64,000 bases of DNA from Streptomyces sp. NBC_00576 (GTDB lineage: Bacteria > Actinomycetota > Actinomycetes > Streptomycetales > Streptomycetaceae): the NCBI RefSeq assembly GCF_036345175.1, contig NZ_CP107780.1, positions 1,302,001-1,366,000 on the forward strand, given 5' to 3'. The notes under the pieces are model-generated. The model had not been told where the DNA came from and ran no database searches. It was given only the letters and a program-made list of their open reading frames with translations. The translations under genes and the position numbers were made by a program. Shown piece after piece: positions 16,123-23,471 of the stretch (its first letter is position 1; each line of letters opens with the position of its first letter).

Positions 16123-17624
16123 TCTTCCGCCCTGCCCGCTCACAGTCGCGCATCGCGCTTGGCACGTACCGCAGGTGGCTCATGCCACGGACCCTCTATC
16201 TGCCGCTGAGCGACGCCCGCGTCCACATGCACGTACTGGGCAAGACGGGATCGGGCAAGAGCTACTTCCTCGCCTCCCTTTTTCTCTCCCTCTACCTGGC
16301 CGGCCAGCCCGTCACTCTCATCGATCCCCACGGCGATCTGGCCCAGTTGGTTCTGGCTCATCTCGTCCAGGCCCGCCAGCTTGTCACCCCGGAGCAGCGA
16401 GCCCGGCTCATGTATCTGGACGTACCGGCCGCTGCCGTCGAGGGGCGGTATCTGCCGTTTAACTTCCTCGCCCAGCCCTACGACGACCATGCGATGGCCG
16501 AGCACGTCGCCGAGGCAGCCCGCCGGGCCTGGCCCGAGCTGGCCCATGGCGCACCGACGTTTGAGAACATCCTCAAACACTCGGTCGTGGCACTGCGCGA
16601 GGCAGGACTCCCGCTGACCCGCCTGTCGGATCTACTGACGGACAAGGCGCTCCGCGACGAACTACTCACCCACGTTGCCGATCCGCAGGTGATTCGCTTC
16701 TTCAAGCTGCGCATGGATCAGTGGGGAAGGGACGCACCCCGGATGAAGGAGTCGACACTCAACCGGGCTGATCTTCTGACTCTCTCGCCCATCCTCCGCT
16801 ACGCCCTCGGACACGAGCGCAACGTCCTGGACTTCCGAGCCATCATCGACTCGGGTACGTCCCTCATCGTCAACCTGGCAGTCGCGTCCCCCGATGCCCG
16901 CCGGCTCTTCGGCTGTCTGCTCACTGTGGGCATGGAGACCGCGGCACTCAGTCGGGCCAACGTCCGGGCCGCAGGATCAGGCCGTGCCCCACACTTTCTG
17001 ATCTTGGACGAGTTCTCGCAGTTCATGGCCCAGAGCGAGGAGAGCCTCACCCGTATGCTCTCGGAAACCCGCAAGTACAACCTGTTCTGTGTCATGGCCC
17101 ACCAGAACTGGAGCCAGGCATCAGACCGACTCAAGGGAGCCCTTCAGAACGTGGGCATGGAGGTCATCCTCAAAGCCGGGAGACCTGACGCCGAGCACTC
17201 GGCCCGCCTCTTCGGCACGGTCGACCCGGACGCCATCAAGCACATCGTCACCGACCACGCCGCCGAAGAGCGCACGCATCCGACGTACTACGCCCTCCAG
17301 GAGCAGTGGGAGCGACAAGTCCAGTCCATCCAACAACTACGCGTCGGCCAAGCCTTCATCAGGCTCCCAAACGACGAGGTGCGCAAGGTCACCACCCCCA
17401 CACTCCCCAACCTCACCGAGCCACCTGAGAGTCTGGCCGAGGTCGAGCAGTACTACCTTGACCGCTACTTCGAGCCGCCCAGCGTCGCGGCCCCTCTCGT
17501 CACCACAACGCAAGCGCCTGCCTCTTCAACCTTGATCGGCCGTAGGCCAGGGCCACACAGAAAACCTGGCTCTTCATCTGCCGGGACCGTCTTTGCCTAT
17601 TCCGCAAGGAAAGGCAGACGTTGA
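16119..17624 (+). CDS. VirD4/HerA-like DNA-transfer ATPase 2
   Basis: 501 aa. Walker A GKTGSGKS at residues 41-48 is preceded by the strand HMHVLGKTG and followed by VTLIDPHGDLAQLVLAHLV, a signature of type IV secretion-type DNA pumps. Walker B (HFLILDEFSQFM) is near residue 295, followed by the sensor (KYNLFCVMAHQNWSQ). A basic, Ser-rich tail ends ARKGRR. It is shorter than the first ATPase and not a duplicate of it, since the two share only the core motifs. It is translationally coupled to the replication-relaxation gene. The pair may act as a coupling protein and a pore motor. Confidence 0.88.
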   Translation: MIFRPARSQSRIALGTYRRWLMPRTLYLPLSDARVHMHVLGKTGSGKSYFLASLFLSLYLAGQPVTLIDPHGDLAQLVLAHLVQARQLVTPEQRARLMYLDVPAAAVEGRYLPFNFLAQPYDDHAMAEHVAEAARRAWPELAHGAPTFENILKHSVVALREAGLPLTRLSDLLTDKALRDELLTHVADPQVIRFFKLRMDQWGRDAPRMKESTLNRADLLTLSPILRYALGHERNVLDFRAIIDSGTSLIVNLAVASPDARRLFGCLLTVGMETAALSRANVRAAGSGRAPHFLILDEFSQFMAQSEESLTRMLSETRKYNLFCVMAHQNWSQASDRLKGALQNVGMEVILKAGRPDAEHSARLFGTVDPDAIKHIVTDHAAEERTHPTYYALQEQWERQVQSIQQLRVGQAFIRLPNDEVRKVTTPTLPNLTEPPESLAEVEQYYLDRYFEPPSVAAPLVTTTQAPASSTLIGRRPGPHRKPGSSSAGTVFAYSARKGRR

Positions 17625-17650
17625 CTCCCTAGTGTTAAATATGCTATAAG
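17621..17650 (+). promoter_or_regulatory. Promoter of the toxin-antitoxin pair
   Basis: TTGACT (17621-17626) and TATAAG (17645-17650) with an 18-base spacer. This is a strong sigma-70-type promoter that overlaps the stop codon of the ATPase gene. The start codon at 17660 lies where transcription would begin, so the mRNA is probably leaderless. Confidence 0.7.
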
Positions 17651-17659
17651 CAAAGATAT

Positions 17660-17863
17660 ATGTTGCATACGCCTATAAATATCGAGCATTCTGAACAGCT
17701 CAGACGCGAACTGCGTGCCAGTGCTCCCACTGCTCGTACTATGCCGAGGGAGACCCTCGGGGATGCACTCTTGCGTCTCGCCAAGCTTGGCAAAGAGCTG
17801 AAGGTCACAGGGCCTACTGATCTGTCCTCCCGAATCGACGACTACCTGTATGGAGGAAAGTAG
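17660..17863 (+). CDS. Probable antitoxin (VapB-like), 67 aa
   Basis: A small protein encoded just before and overlapping a PIN-domain toxin by 14 bp, the usual order for VapBC pairs. It has a charged N-terminal helix (EQLRRELRASAPTARTMPRE) and a middle helix (LGDALLRLAKLGKEL). I do not see a clear DNA-binding fold, so the VapB assignment is mainly by context. Expression from a leaderless message would give high, early antitoxin synthesis. It probably stabilises the element in the host. Confidence 0.7.
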   Translation: MLHTPINIEHSEQLRRELRASAPTARTMPRETLGDALLRLAKLGKELKVTGPTDLSSRIDDYLYGGK

Positions 17864-18266
17864 CCCACACATCATCATTGCGGATACGAGCGGACTCGTC
17901 TCCCTGTTTCATCCACTAGACAGCAATCACGATATAGCTGTAGCAGCCGCAGAGCGCCTCCGTGATCGTCACACCACCATGCTCATTCCAGTGGCGGTAT
18001 ACCTGGAGTTACTTAACATTCTTGGTCGCATAATGGGCCACGAGGCAGCTGTGCGGGTGGCCGAGGAACTGTCAGACCACTTCACCATCCTCAACAACAT
18101 CAGCTCTTCGTCCCTCCTAGCCTCATTGAAGTTGTTCGCAGAGGTTTCCGGATCTGTTAGTCACACTGACTGTGTCGTCATGGCATCGTGCGACGAGTAT
18201 GGGACTTTGGAAATCTTCGGCCTTGACAAGGCGTTCGCTCGCCTTGGGTACCACATCATCACTTAG
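17850..18266 (+). CDS. PIN-domain toxin (VapC-like ribonuclease)
   Basis: 138 aa. The acidic residues of the PIN active site are in place: ADTSGLVSLF (first Asp), VAVYLELLNILGR (Glu), SHTDCVVMASCDE (Asp) and IFGLDKAFARLGY (last Asp). VapC toxins cut tRNA or rRNA in an Mg-dependent way to stop growth. It overlaps the antitoxin gene. The codon at 18009-18011 is TTA, rare in Streptomyces, so translation may depend on the bldA leucyl-tRNA. It lies directly after the transfer operon and is likely an addiction module. Confidence 0.85.
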   Translation: MEESSPHIIIADTSGLVSLFHPLDSNHDIAVAAAERLRDRHTTMLIPVAVYLELLNILGRIMGHEAAVRVAEELSDHFTILNNISSSSLLASLKLFAEVSGSVSHTDCVVMASCDEYGTLEIFGLDKAFARLGYHIIT

Positions 18267-18281
18267 GTTCTGACCATCTTT

Positions 18282-18410
18282 CCCTTCCTCCCCTTAATTG
18301 ACGGTTCCCTTGCGGGCTTGCCTCTCGGGTCAAGGACCGGCGGAGCCGGCTTGCGAAGTCCTTGACGCGCAGGCAAACCGCGACAGTATGACGTCAAAGG
18401 AAGGAAGGGG
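18282..18410. ncRNA. Candidate structured RNA or long imperfect hairpin
   Basis: About 130 bp in which the two halves are complementary in blocks: pyrimidine tract 18281-18295 against purine tract 18397-18410; TTGAC 18298-18302 with GTCAA 18393-18397; GCGG 18312-18315 with CCGC 18378-18381; TTGCCT 18318-18323 with AGGCAA 18371-18376; GTCAAGGAC 18329-18337 with GTCCTTGAC 18358-18366. A small CCGG hairpin caps it. No gene overlaps it. It could be a structured transcript, a terminator of the toxin operon, or a transfer or replication origin. Confidence 0.45.
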
Positions 18411-18542
18411 TATCCCATAGCTGAGGCTCTGTCATAGGACTCATGTCGCAGAAGAATTGTCTGGCGACGGGGTTTTGAGGTCGTGTGACACTTTTGACTC
18501 CCCCACGGGACCTGTAGTCACATCTTTATTCAGTAGCGTAGC

Positions 18543-18568
18543 TTCCAGCTCCCGTTAGAGAGCTGGAA
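18543..18568 (-). terminator. 9-bp hairpin downstream of the leftward gene at 18631
   Basis: TTCCAGCTC (18543-18551) and GAGCTGGAA (18560-18568) are perfect inverses around an 8-base loop. It lies 63 bp past the stop of the 18631-18969 gene. There is no T run, so termination is only probable. Confidence 0.5.
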
Positions 18569-18630
18569 TTTGGTCTCCCACTTCTAAACTTTCACCTGTG
18601 GACTTATAAGGTGATCGTCGCCGAGCCTTA

Positions 18631-18969
18631 CTAGATGTGAGCTCGTTTCGACTTCCAAACGAATCCCAATGCGATGAGCCCTACCACAACCGCAATGACA
18701 ACGCCCATAATCATGCCTGCCTGCTGCGCGCTGTAAACCTCTCCAATGACAGGCATATCTAGCGTTACTTTGCAGCTAGAGGGCTGGGGGAACATGGACG
18801 TGGACGTTTCATAGCTCACCTCGGGGCAGGAGGTCTTGCCGTTCGTTTTGAATAGCTCTGCCCCCCACAAGCCGCCCGCTACGCCGAAGACGGAGGTGGT
18901 TAGCCCGCCAGGGATCAGCGCCCTCCCCGCCTCGTACGCCAAGCCCGAGGCAGTGCCGTTCTCGACCAT
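18631..18969 (-). CDS. Small protein with a C-terminal membrane helix (112 aa)
   Basis: AGGAG lies 6 bases before ATG 18969. The N-terminal part is Gly/Ala-rich (GLAYEAGRALIPGGLTTSVFGVAGGLWGAELF), a middle part holds two Cys residues that could form a disulfide (TSCPEVSYE and PSSCKVTLD), and a single helix near the C-terminus (AGMIMGVVIAVVVGLIALGFV) ends in a basic KSKRAHI. This fits an outer-facing domain with a cytoplasmic basic tail, or a tail-anchored protein. It could be a surface component of the transfer system. I do not recognise the family. Confidence 0.7.
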   Translation of the reverse strand: MVENGTASGLAYEAGRALIPGGLTTSVFGVAGGLWGAELFKTNGKTSCPEVSYETSTSMFPQPSSCKVTLDMPVIGEVYSAQQAGMIMGVVIAVVVGLIALGFVWKSKRAHI

Positions 18970-19144
18970 TGGATCTCCTGGTTGTTAGCTCGCGGCCCTT
19001 TCGATGCCTCCATGACAACAGGCATGTGTCTGATATGTACAGATCTATCCTTTATTTACGTTTCATGCGATACTGCCAATGTTCGCGACTGTTTAATGCG
19101 CAATGATTTCTGCCAAGTGCCGTACTAACTCACGGAGTTACGAC

Positions 19145-19198
19145 GTGGCCCTGAAGATTTATCCACCTGCCCTGTCTTGGGGCCCCTACGCCGGGAGT
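19145..19198. repeat. Imperfect direct repeat C, copy 1
   Basis: About 54 bp starting GTGGCCCTGA, similar to 19650-19703 (roughly 80 percent by eye). The two copies flank the DUF6197 gene, as if the gene had been carried or duplicated as a cassette. Confidence 0.55.
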
Positions 19199-19233
19199 AA
19201 CATGGGGCTAATCCCTGCCACACGGGAGGCTCA

Positions 19234-19647
19234 ATGACACCTGACGAGGTACTGCGCAAGGCAGTTGAGATCATCGATCGCGATGGACACACCCAGTTCC
19301 GCTCGTTTGCCTGGCCCCGTCCTGAGGATGTGGCTCATGAGCCTCCCTGGATCGAGCCCGTAGAGGAGGCCGGCAGGTCTGCTCCGGTCTCTGTCGTGGG
19401 TGCAATTGAGCGTGCCATCTGGGGCACCGTCATGGAATTTGCCCTCTCGAACCCGAACTTCGATCAAGAGTACGAGCAGTGCCTTCGAGTGCAGAATTAT
19501 TTCCTGCGCTGGGTGCGGCGCAACTGCGCCATCTGGGACGTCTCAAGCTGGAATGACGACCGGGACACCACTGCCGAAGACGTTGCCCGCGCTTTGCGTC
19601 AGGCCGCACGGGATTGGCCCGCGTGGAACGCAGCCCCCCGAGCATAA
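19234..19647 (+). CDS. DUF6197-like small protein (137 aa)
   Basis: GGGAGG lies just before ATG 19234. The protein starts MTPDEVLRKAVEIIDRDGHT and holds SVVGAIERAIWGTVMEFAL, DVSSWNDDRDTTAEDVARAL and RQAARDWPAW. This pattern fits the DUF6197 family, common in actinobacteria and often in phage-like or mobile regions. Function unknown. It is flanked by direct repeats and probably transcribed alone. Confidence 0.75.
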   Translation: MTPDEVLRKAVEIIDRDGHTQFRSFAWPRPEDVAHEPPWIEPVEEAGRSAPVSVVGAIERAIWGTVMEFALSNPNFDQEYEQCLRVQNYFLRWVRRNCAIWDVSSWNDDRDTTAEDVARALRQAARDWPAWNAAPRA

Positions 19648-19649
19648 GA

Positions 19650-19703
19650 GTGGCCCTGAGGCTTTACCCACCTCCCTCGTGGTGGGGCCCGACGCGGGAA
19701 GAC
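19650..19703. repeat. Imperfect direct repeat C, copy 2
   Basis: Second copy of the 19145-19198 repeat, beginning two bases after the stop codon of the DUF6197 gene. Both copies share GTGGCCCTGA, a TTTA(T/C)CCACCT block and a GGGGCCC block. Confidence 0.55.
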
Positions 19704-19736
19704 CTCATCGGACACTAAAGGGCAGCTGTACTGCTG

Positions 19737-19806
19737 CCCGATCCGCTGGCGAGCGTAAGGCCTTCCCGCTCCCACCACGATGCAGGGCACCGGCCAAAGC
19801 CTCAGG
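19737..19806. repeat. 70-bp direct repeat D, copy 1
   Basis: 90 percent identical (63 of 70) to 20093-20162, same orientation. It lies 31 bp past the stop of the leftward DUF397 gene. The hairpin GGCAGC/GCTGCC at about 19721-19738 abuts it. Confidence 0.75.
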
Positions 19807-19837
19807 GCGATGAGCAGTTTGGGTAGGGGTGGTGTCG

Positions 19838-20023
19838 CTACAGTGGGAGTTCCTTCGTGAACTCGACGAAGCGTGCCCAGTTGGCCGGCTGGAGTGCCAT
19901 GAGCCCTTGGTCTCGGCTCTTGGTGTCCCGGACCCAAATGATGGTGGGGTTGTTGTCAGCGATCTCAACGCAGTTCTCAGTCCCCGTGTAGGAACTGGTG
20001 CGCCAGTTGGGGTTTATGGCCAT
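19838..20023 (-). CDS. DUF397 domain protein (61 aa)
   Basis: AGGAG precedes ATG 20023. The whole protein is a DUF397 domain: NWRTSSYTGTENCVEIADN, then IWVRDTKSRDQGLMALQPANWARFVEFTKE. In Streptomyces, DUF397 proteins pair with XRE-DUF5753 regulators, as with the regulator at 21728, and such pairs affect development and antibiotic production. Here the partner lies 1.7 kb away in the opposite direction. Confidence 0.9.
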   Translation of the reverse strand: MAINPNWRTSSYTGTENCVEIADNNPTIIWVRDTKSRDQGLMALQPANWARFVEFTKELPL

Positions 20024-20092
20024 AGGTTTGGTTCTCCTATTTGGTTGGCATCCTGTCAAAAGTGTTGAATCGCGGCGAAGACGATAGTGCTA

Positions 20093-20162
20093 CCCGATCC
20101 ACTGGCGAGCGTAAGCCCTCCTTGCTCCCACCACGATGCAGGCCACCGGCCAAAGGCTCAGG
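20093..20162. repeat. 70-bp direct repeat D, copy 2
   Basis: Second copy of 19737-19806. It lies 17 bp past the stop of the leftward gene 20180-20368. In both cases the repeat immediately follows a leftward stop codon, suggesting a duplicated gene-plus-tail cassette or a shared 3' regulatory element. Confidence 0.75.
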
Positions 20163-20179
20163 TCGAGGAGCCTGCCGGA

Positions 20180-20368
20180 TTACGGCTTGCGGTTGTACGT
20201 GTGGCACGGGCACGTGCAGCGACGTATGAGCAGGATGCCGTTGGAACGGGGAAGCGGGATGTCTTCGATCTGGCGGCATCTGGTGTGGAGGTCCGTGTAG
20301 TCAGGACGAGCGGCGAGCGCGCACTCAGCAGACCGCGTTTCGAGGTCGTCGCCAGCAGTCGTACTCAT
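20180..20368 (-). CDS. Small Cys-rich protein (62 aa)
   Basis: ATG 20368 overlaps the stop of the upstream gene by 4 bp (ATGA). The product ends RRCTCPCHTYNRKP, a CxCxCH cluster that may bind a metal ion. It is the third gene of a leftward operon (20789 to 20180). Similar short proteins with a CPCH motif occur in Streptomyces near DUF6879/XRE genes; function unknown. Confidence 0.65.
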   Translation of the reverse strand: MSTTAGDDLETRSAECALAARPDYTDLHTRCRQIEDIPLPRSNGILLIRRCTCPCHTYNRKP

Positions 20369-20583
20369 CCGAACCGCTGCGCCCGATTGAGTTCGGTAAC
20401 GCGAGCCCGCAGCGCTTCCGTCTCAGTCGCCGGCCTGACCTTCTCGGGGTTCGCGTCCCACTCAACTCCCCCTCCTGGTGCACGCAGTTGAACGTATGGG
20501 CCCTCGTGTCCCATCACGTAGCCGATCTTGTCTTCCTTCGAGGTGTCAACGACCAGGGCGTCAACCGGATGCTCCGTTGTCAT
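20365..20583 (-). CDS. Small hypothetical protein (72 aa)
   Basis: The ATG at 20583 overlaps the TGA stop of the upstream gene (TGATG), showing translational coupling. A GTG at 20586 is an alternative start. The sequence HPVDALVVDTSKEDKIGYVM followed by GHEGPYVQLRAPGGGVEWDANPEK looks like a small beta-barrel domain, with a helical end (TEALRARVTELNRAQ). I do not know its role. Confidence 0.7.
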   Translation of the reverse strand: MTTEHPVDALVVDTSKEDKIGYVMGHEGPYVQLRAPGGGVEWDANPEKVRPATETEALRARVTELNRAQRFG

Positions 20584-20789
20584 CACTCACGGCCCCCTCG
20601 CCGTAGGGCGTCCGCCAGTCGCACGGCTACGTCAGCGCGCACCCGTCCGAGATCAACGAGCTTCAAGTCCGGCGACACGTGGTCGACCGAGAGAGACGGG
20701 AAGACGATGCCACCCGCCTCGTAGAGCGCCTCGCGCAGGGACTCCATTGCCGTGTGCGGGTCGACGTCCCGCGTCATGTCTTTGGCCAT
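20583..20789 (-). CDS. Small hypothetical protein (68 aa), first gene of a leftward operon
   Basis: MAKDMTRDVDPHTAMESLRE, then ALYEAGGIVFPSLSVDHVSPDLKLVDLGRVRADVAVRLADALR. A soluble alpha/beta protein of the kind often found beside DUF6879 genes in Streptomyces. ATG 20789 is assumed; ATG 20777 is possible. It is divergent from the DUF6879 gene at 20962. Confidence 0.65.
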   Translation of the reverse strand: MAKDMTRDVDPHTAMESLREALYEAGGIVFPSLSVDHVSPDLKLVDLGRVRADVAVRLADALRRGGRE

Positions 20790-20961
20790 GAACAGGACGT
20801 TAGAAAAGGGGCGTTGGGGACGGCTACGGAAGTTGCATGAAGTTGCTTGACGACTCGGGAAAGTTGCGGGATGTTGTCGACGCAGGGCAACGGAACTTCT
20901 CCCGCGCAGCGTTGGTCTCGGGGAAGCTTGGGAGATCAGTCCCCGACGAAAGGCACTGATC

Positions 20962-21714
20962 ATGGCGCGACGACTGCGCTTCAACGGCACAGGGAGCGGT
21001 GACACCGGGTGCCCTGCCGTGCATGAAGATCTCGACACGCGAGAGGTCATCGTGCACGGTCCGCCGCTCACGGACCCCGAGGACATCGCGCGGCTTCAGC
21101 ACCTGGGCCCTGGTGAGGTGCCGATCGTGGTACCGCGTGAACTTCTCGTGGACTGGGGACCCAAGGACATGACGCGCGACGCTAAGATCATCGATCTGGA
21201 CGCCTTCAACCGGCTGTTCGAGATCTTCGAGCACTCGGCATGGCGTCTGGAGACACGGCGCCGCTACGCCTCGGACGAAGCTACGGACACCTACGCCCAG
21301 TTCGCTGCTACCGGCCGTGTCACCTGGGACATGGACTCCTGGTACTGCAACACCATCCGGACGCAGGTCGCCGCGGGCAAGTCCGTCGGGCGTGTACGTG
21401 TCGTCGACAACCCGCCGACCGACGGGCAGCGTTACCTCATGATCAACGCGGAGCGCAACGCGCAACTCGGCGAGAACATGTGCAACGTCTGGCGCGAGGA
21501 CGCAGAACGGTTGAACCTCGGTGATCAGGACTTCTGGATCTTTGACAGCCGCCTGGTTGCCGTCCTCAACTTCACCGACGACGACCAGTTGACCGACATT
21601 GAACTCATCACGGAACCGGGCGAAGTTGTCCGGCATTCCATGTTGCGTGATGCCGCCGTGCATCACGCCATCCCCTACGAGCGCTTCGCGGCCCTGCTGC
21701 CCGCGAAGGAGTGA
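20962..21714 (+). CDS. DUF6879 family protein
   Basis: 250 aa. Residues 75-250 (FNRLFEIFEHSAWRLETRRRY, WDMDSWYCNTIRTQVAAGKS, RVRVVDNPPTDGQRYLMINAE, DFWIFDSRLVAVLNFTDD) match the DUF6879 domain. In Streptomyces it is usually encoded next to an XRE-DUF5753 regulator, as here. It probably works with that regulator, but the mechanism is unknown. The N-terminal 70 residues are extra (DTREVIVHGPPLTDPEDIARL). Confidence 0.85.
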   Translation: MARRLRFNGTGSGDTGCPAVHEDLDTREVIVHGPPLTDPEDIARLQHLGPGEVPIVVPRELLVDWGPKDMTRDAKIIDLDAFNRLFEIFEHSAWRLETRRRYASDEATDTYAQFAATGRVTWDMDSWYCNTIRTQVAAGKSVGRVRVVDNPPTDGQRYLMINAERNAQLGENMCNVWREDAERLNLGDQDFWIFDSRLVAVLNFTDDDQLTDIELITEPGEVVRHSMLRDAAVHHAIPYERFAALLPAKE

Positions 21715-21727
21715 AGCAGGCAGGTGA

Positions 21728-22585
21728 GTGCCGGTGGGCACGGACTATCAACAGGCGCGGGAAGCGCTCGGGCTACGCCTGAGGGAACTGCGGCTCTCGG
21801 CCCCCGGAGGCCGGCTCACCGGTACTCAGCTTGCCGAGCAACACGGCTGGCACAAGTCCAAGGTCAGCAGGCTCGAAAACGGAAAGATCACCCCGACTCC
21901 TGACGATCTGCGCTTGTGGGTTGACGGCACCGGCCAGCCCCAGGCGTACGACGAGCTGCTGTCCAGGCTCAAGGGTTTTGAGTCGCACATCCGCTCATGG
22001 CGGCGCCAGCTCGCCGCCGGGCATCAGCCCGTGCAACAGACGATCGCAGCCGAATACGCACGGTCCAGAGTCGTACACGGCTTTGAGAGCGTCACCGTGC
22101 CGGGTATTTTCCAGATCCCCGACTATGCCCGATCGATCTTCCAGCGGTACGCGGAGCTCCAGCGCTCCCCGCGCGACACGGAAGACGCCGTGCGAGCGCG
22201 ACTTCAGCGACAAGAGCTGCTGTACGCCAGGGGCAAGCGCTTCAAGATCCTCATTGGCGAGACGGCGCTTCGCTCATTGATCTGCCCGCCCTCTGTACTC
22301 GCCGCTCAGCTGGACAGACTGACAGGGCTCATCGGCACAGACACAGTACAGCTCGGCATCATCCCGTTCACAGCTTCGCTGAAGATCCCGCCTACAGGCG
22401 GCTTCTGGATTCATGACGAACGGCTGGTCACTGTCGAGACCTGGCACGCAGAACTGTGGGTTGACGACGCGGACGCCATCGCCGCCTACTTGCGAACGTG
22501 GCGCACCCTCCAGGAGTCCGCTGTCTACAGCGCCGACGCGCAGAATGTCATCAACGCCTCGCGACGGGCATTGAACTTGAAATGA
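21728..22585 (+). CDS. XRE-family regulator with DUF5753 domain
   Basis: 285 aa. An N-terminal helix-turn-helix (LGLRLRELRL, LTGTQLAEQHGWHKSKVSRLE, NGKITPTPDDL) is followed by a DUF5753 domain (VVHGFESVTVPGIFQIPDYA, ARLQRQELLYARGKRFKILI, LDRLTGLIGTDTVQLGIIPF). DNA-binding regulators of this type control nearby DUF397 and DUF6879 genes. GTG 21728 or GTG 21734 could be the start. It begins 13 bp after the DUF6879 stop, in one operon. Confidence 0.92.
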   Translation: MPVGTDYQQAREALGLRLRELRLSAPGGRLTGTQLAEQHGWHKSKVSRLENGKITPTPDDLRLWVDGTGQPQAYDELLSRLKGFESHIRSWRRQLAAGHQPVQQTIAAEYARSRVVHGFESVTVPGIFQIPDYARSIFQRYAELQRSPRDTEDAVRARLQRQELLYARGKRFKILIGETALRSLICPPSVLAAQLDRLTGLIGTDTVQLGIIPFTASLKIPPTGGFWIHDERLVTVETWHAELWVDDADAIAAYLRTWRTLQESAVYSADAQNVINASRRALNLK

Positions 22586-22625
22586 AGCACCTTAATTCCA
22601 TTGGATTTCCATTTCTCATTGGTTA

Positions 22626-22666
22626 TTGACATCGGGGGCCACTTTTCAGTATTCTGATACAGAATA
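22626..22666 (+). promoter_or_regulatory. parA promoter with overlapping operator
   Basis: TTGACA (22626-22631) and TATTCT (22650-22655) with an 18-base spacer. The -10 box is inside a perfect palindrome, TATTCTG-ATA-CAGAATA (22650-22666). Plasmid-type partition operons are often autorepressed, and this site would block transcription when occupied. Confidence 0.65.
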
Positions 22667-22718
22667 AGAAATTGCGCCGGAATAACCCGCTTGGGTTTTC
22701 GGTGAATTTAACTTACCT

Positions 22719-23471
22719 ATGGTCATTTCAATCGCATCACAGAAAGGCGGTGTCGGAAAGACATCATCCACCATTTCATTGGCCGCAGGCCTGGCCCGCA
22801 AAGGCAAGCGCGTCTTGCTTGTTGACATCGACTCCCAGGCCAACAGTAGCAAGGTGCTCCTTCACAATTATCCGCAGATCACCAAACAGCAGACCGTTTT
22901 TGCGACGATTCTTGAGCGCAGCCCCCTTCCTAATCACGAGACAGGCGTTCCCAACCTCCATATCGTTCCGTCACATATCCTGCTCTCCAACACAGATGTC
23001 GAGCTGACAACGGCCATCGACCACCGAGAGGAGCGGCTCAAAAAAGAACTCGATGCACTCAAAGGGAACTATGATTACGTTTTTATTGACTGTCCCCCTA
23101 CTCTCTCGTGGCTTACCATCAACGCCTTTACCGCCTCAGACAAAGTGATTGTCGTTGTATCACCCGGCTACTTCGAGCTTGATTCGATTGTCCAGATCAG
23201 CAAGACGATCAAAGAGGTAAAGGAGTATTTTAATCCGCACCTTGAGCTCGCCGGCTTCCTGTTTACCATGAGTGATCCGACCGTCAACAGCAAAACCTCG
23301 CTTCAGATCTTGCGACAAACCTACACCGGCTCGGTTTTCAATACGGTGATCCCTCGCAATACGGATCTACGTGACGCGCATTTCAACCGGCAGGATGTCT
23401 TTTCGTTCAATCCCCGCTCGACAGCAGCACTCGCCTATAACAAGTTGATTGGCGAGCTTTTTGATGTATGA
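22719..23471 (+). CDS. parA: ParA-family partition ATPase
   Basis: 250 aa. A deviant Walker A KGGVGKTSS is followed by VLLVDIDSQANSS, DYVFIDCPPTLSWLTIN and FTASDKVIVVVSPGYFELDS. It has no N-terminal DNA-binding domain, so it is a small type Ib-like ParA in which the partner protein does the repressing. It is lower in GC than its neighbours. It overlaps the RHH partner gene by 4 bp. With the iterons inside and after the partner gene it should segregate the excised, circular or plasmid form of the element. There is no ribosome site I can see before ATG 22719. Confidence 0.95.
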   Translation: MVISIASQKGGVGKTSSTISLAAGLARKGKRVLLVDIDSQANSSKVLLHNYPQITKQQTVFATILERSPLPNHETGVPNLHIVPSHILLSNTDVELTTAIDHREERLKKELDALKGNYDYVFIDCPPTLSWLTINAFTASDKVIVVVSPGYFELDSIVQISKTIKEVKEYFNPHLELAGFLFTMSDPTVNSKTSLQILRQTYTGSVFNTVIPRNTDLRDAHFNRQDVFSFNPRSTAALAYNKLIGELFDV

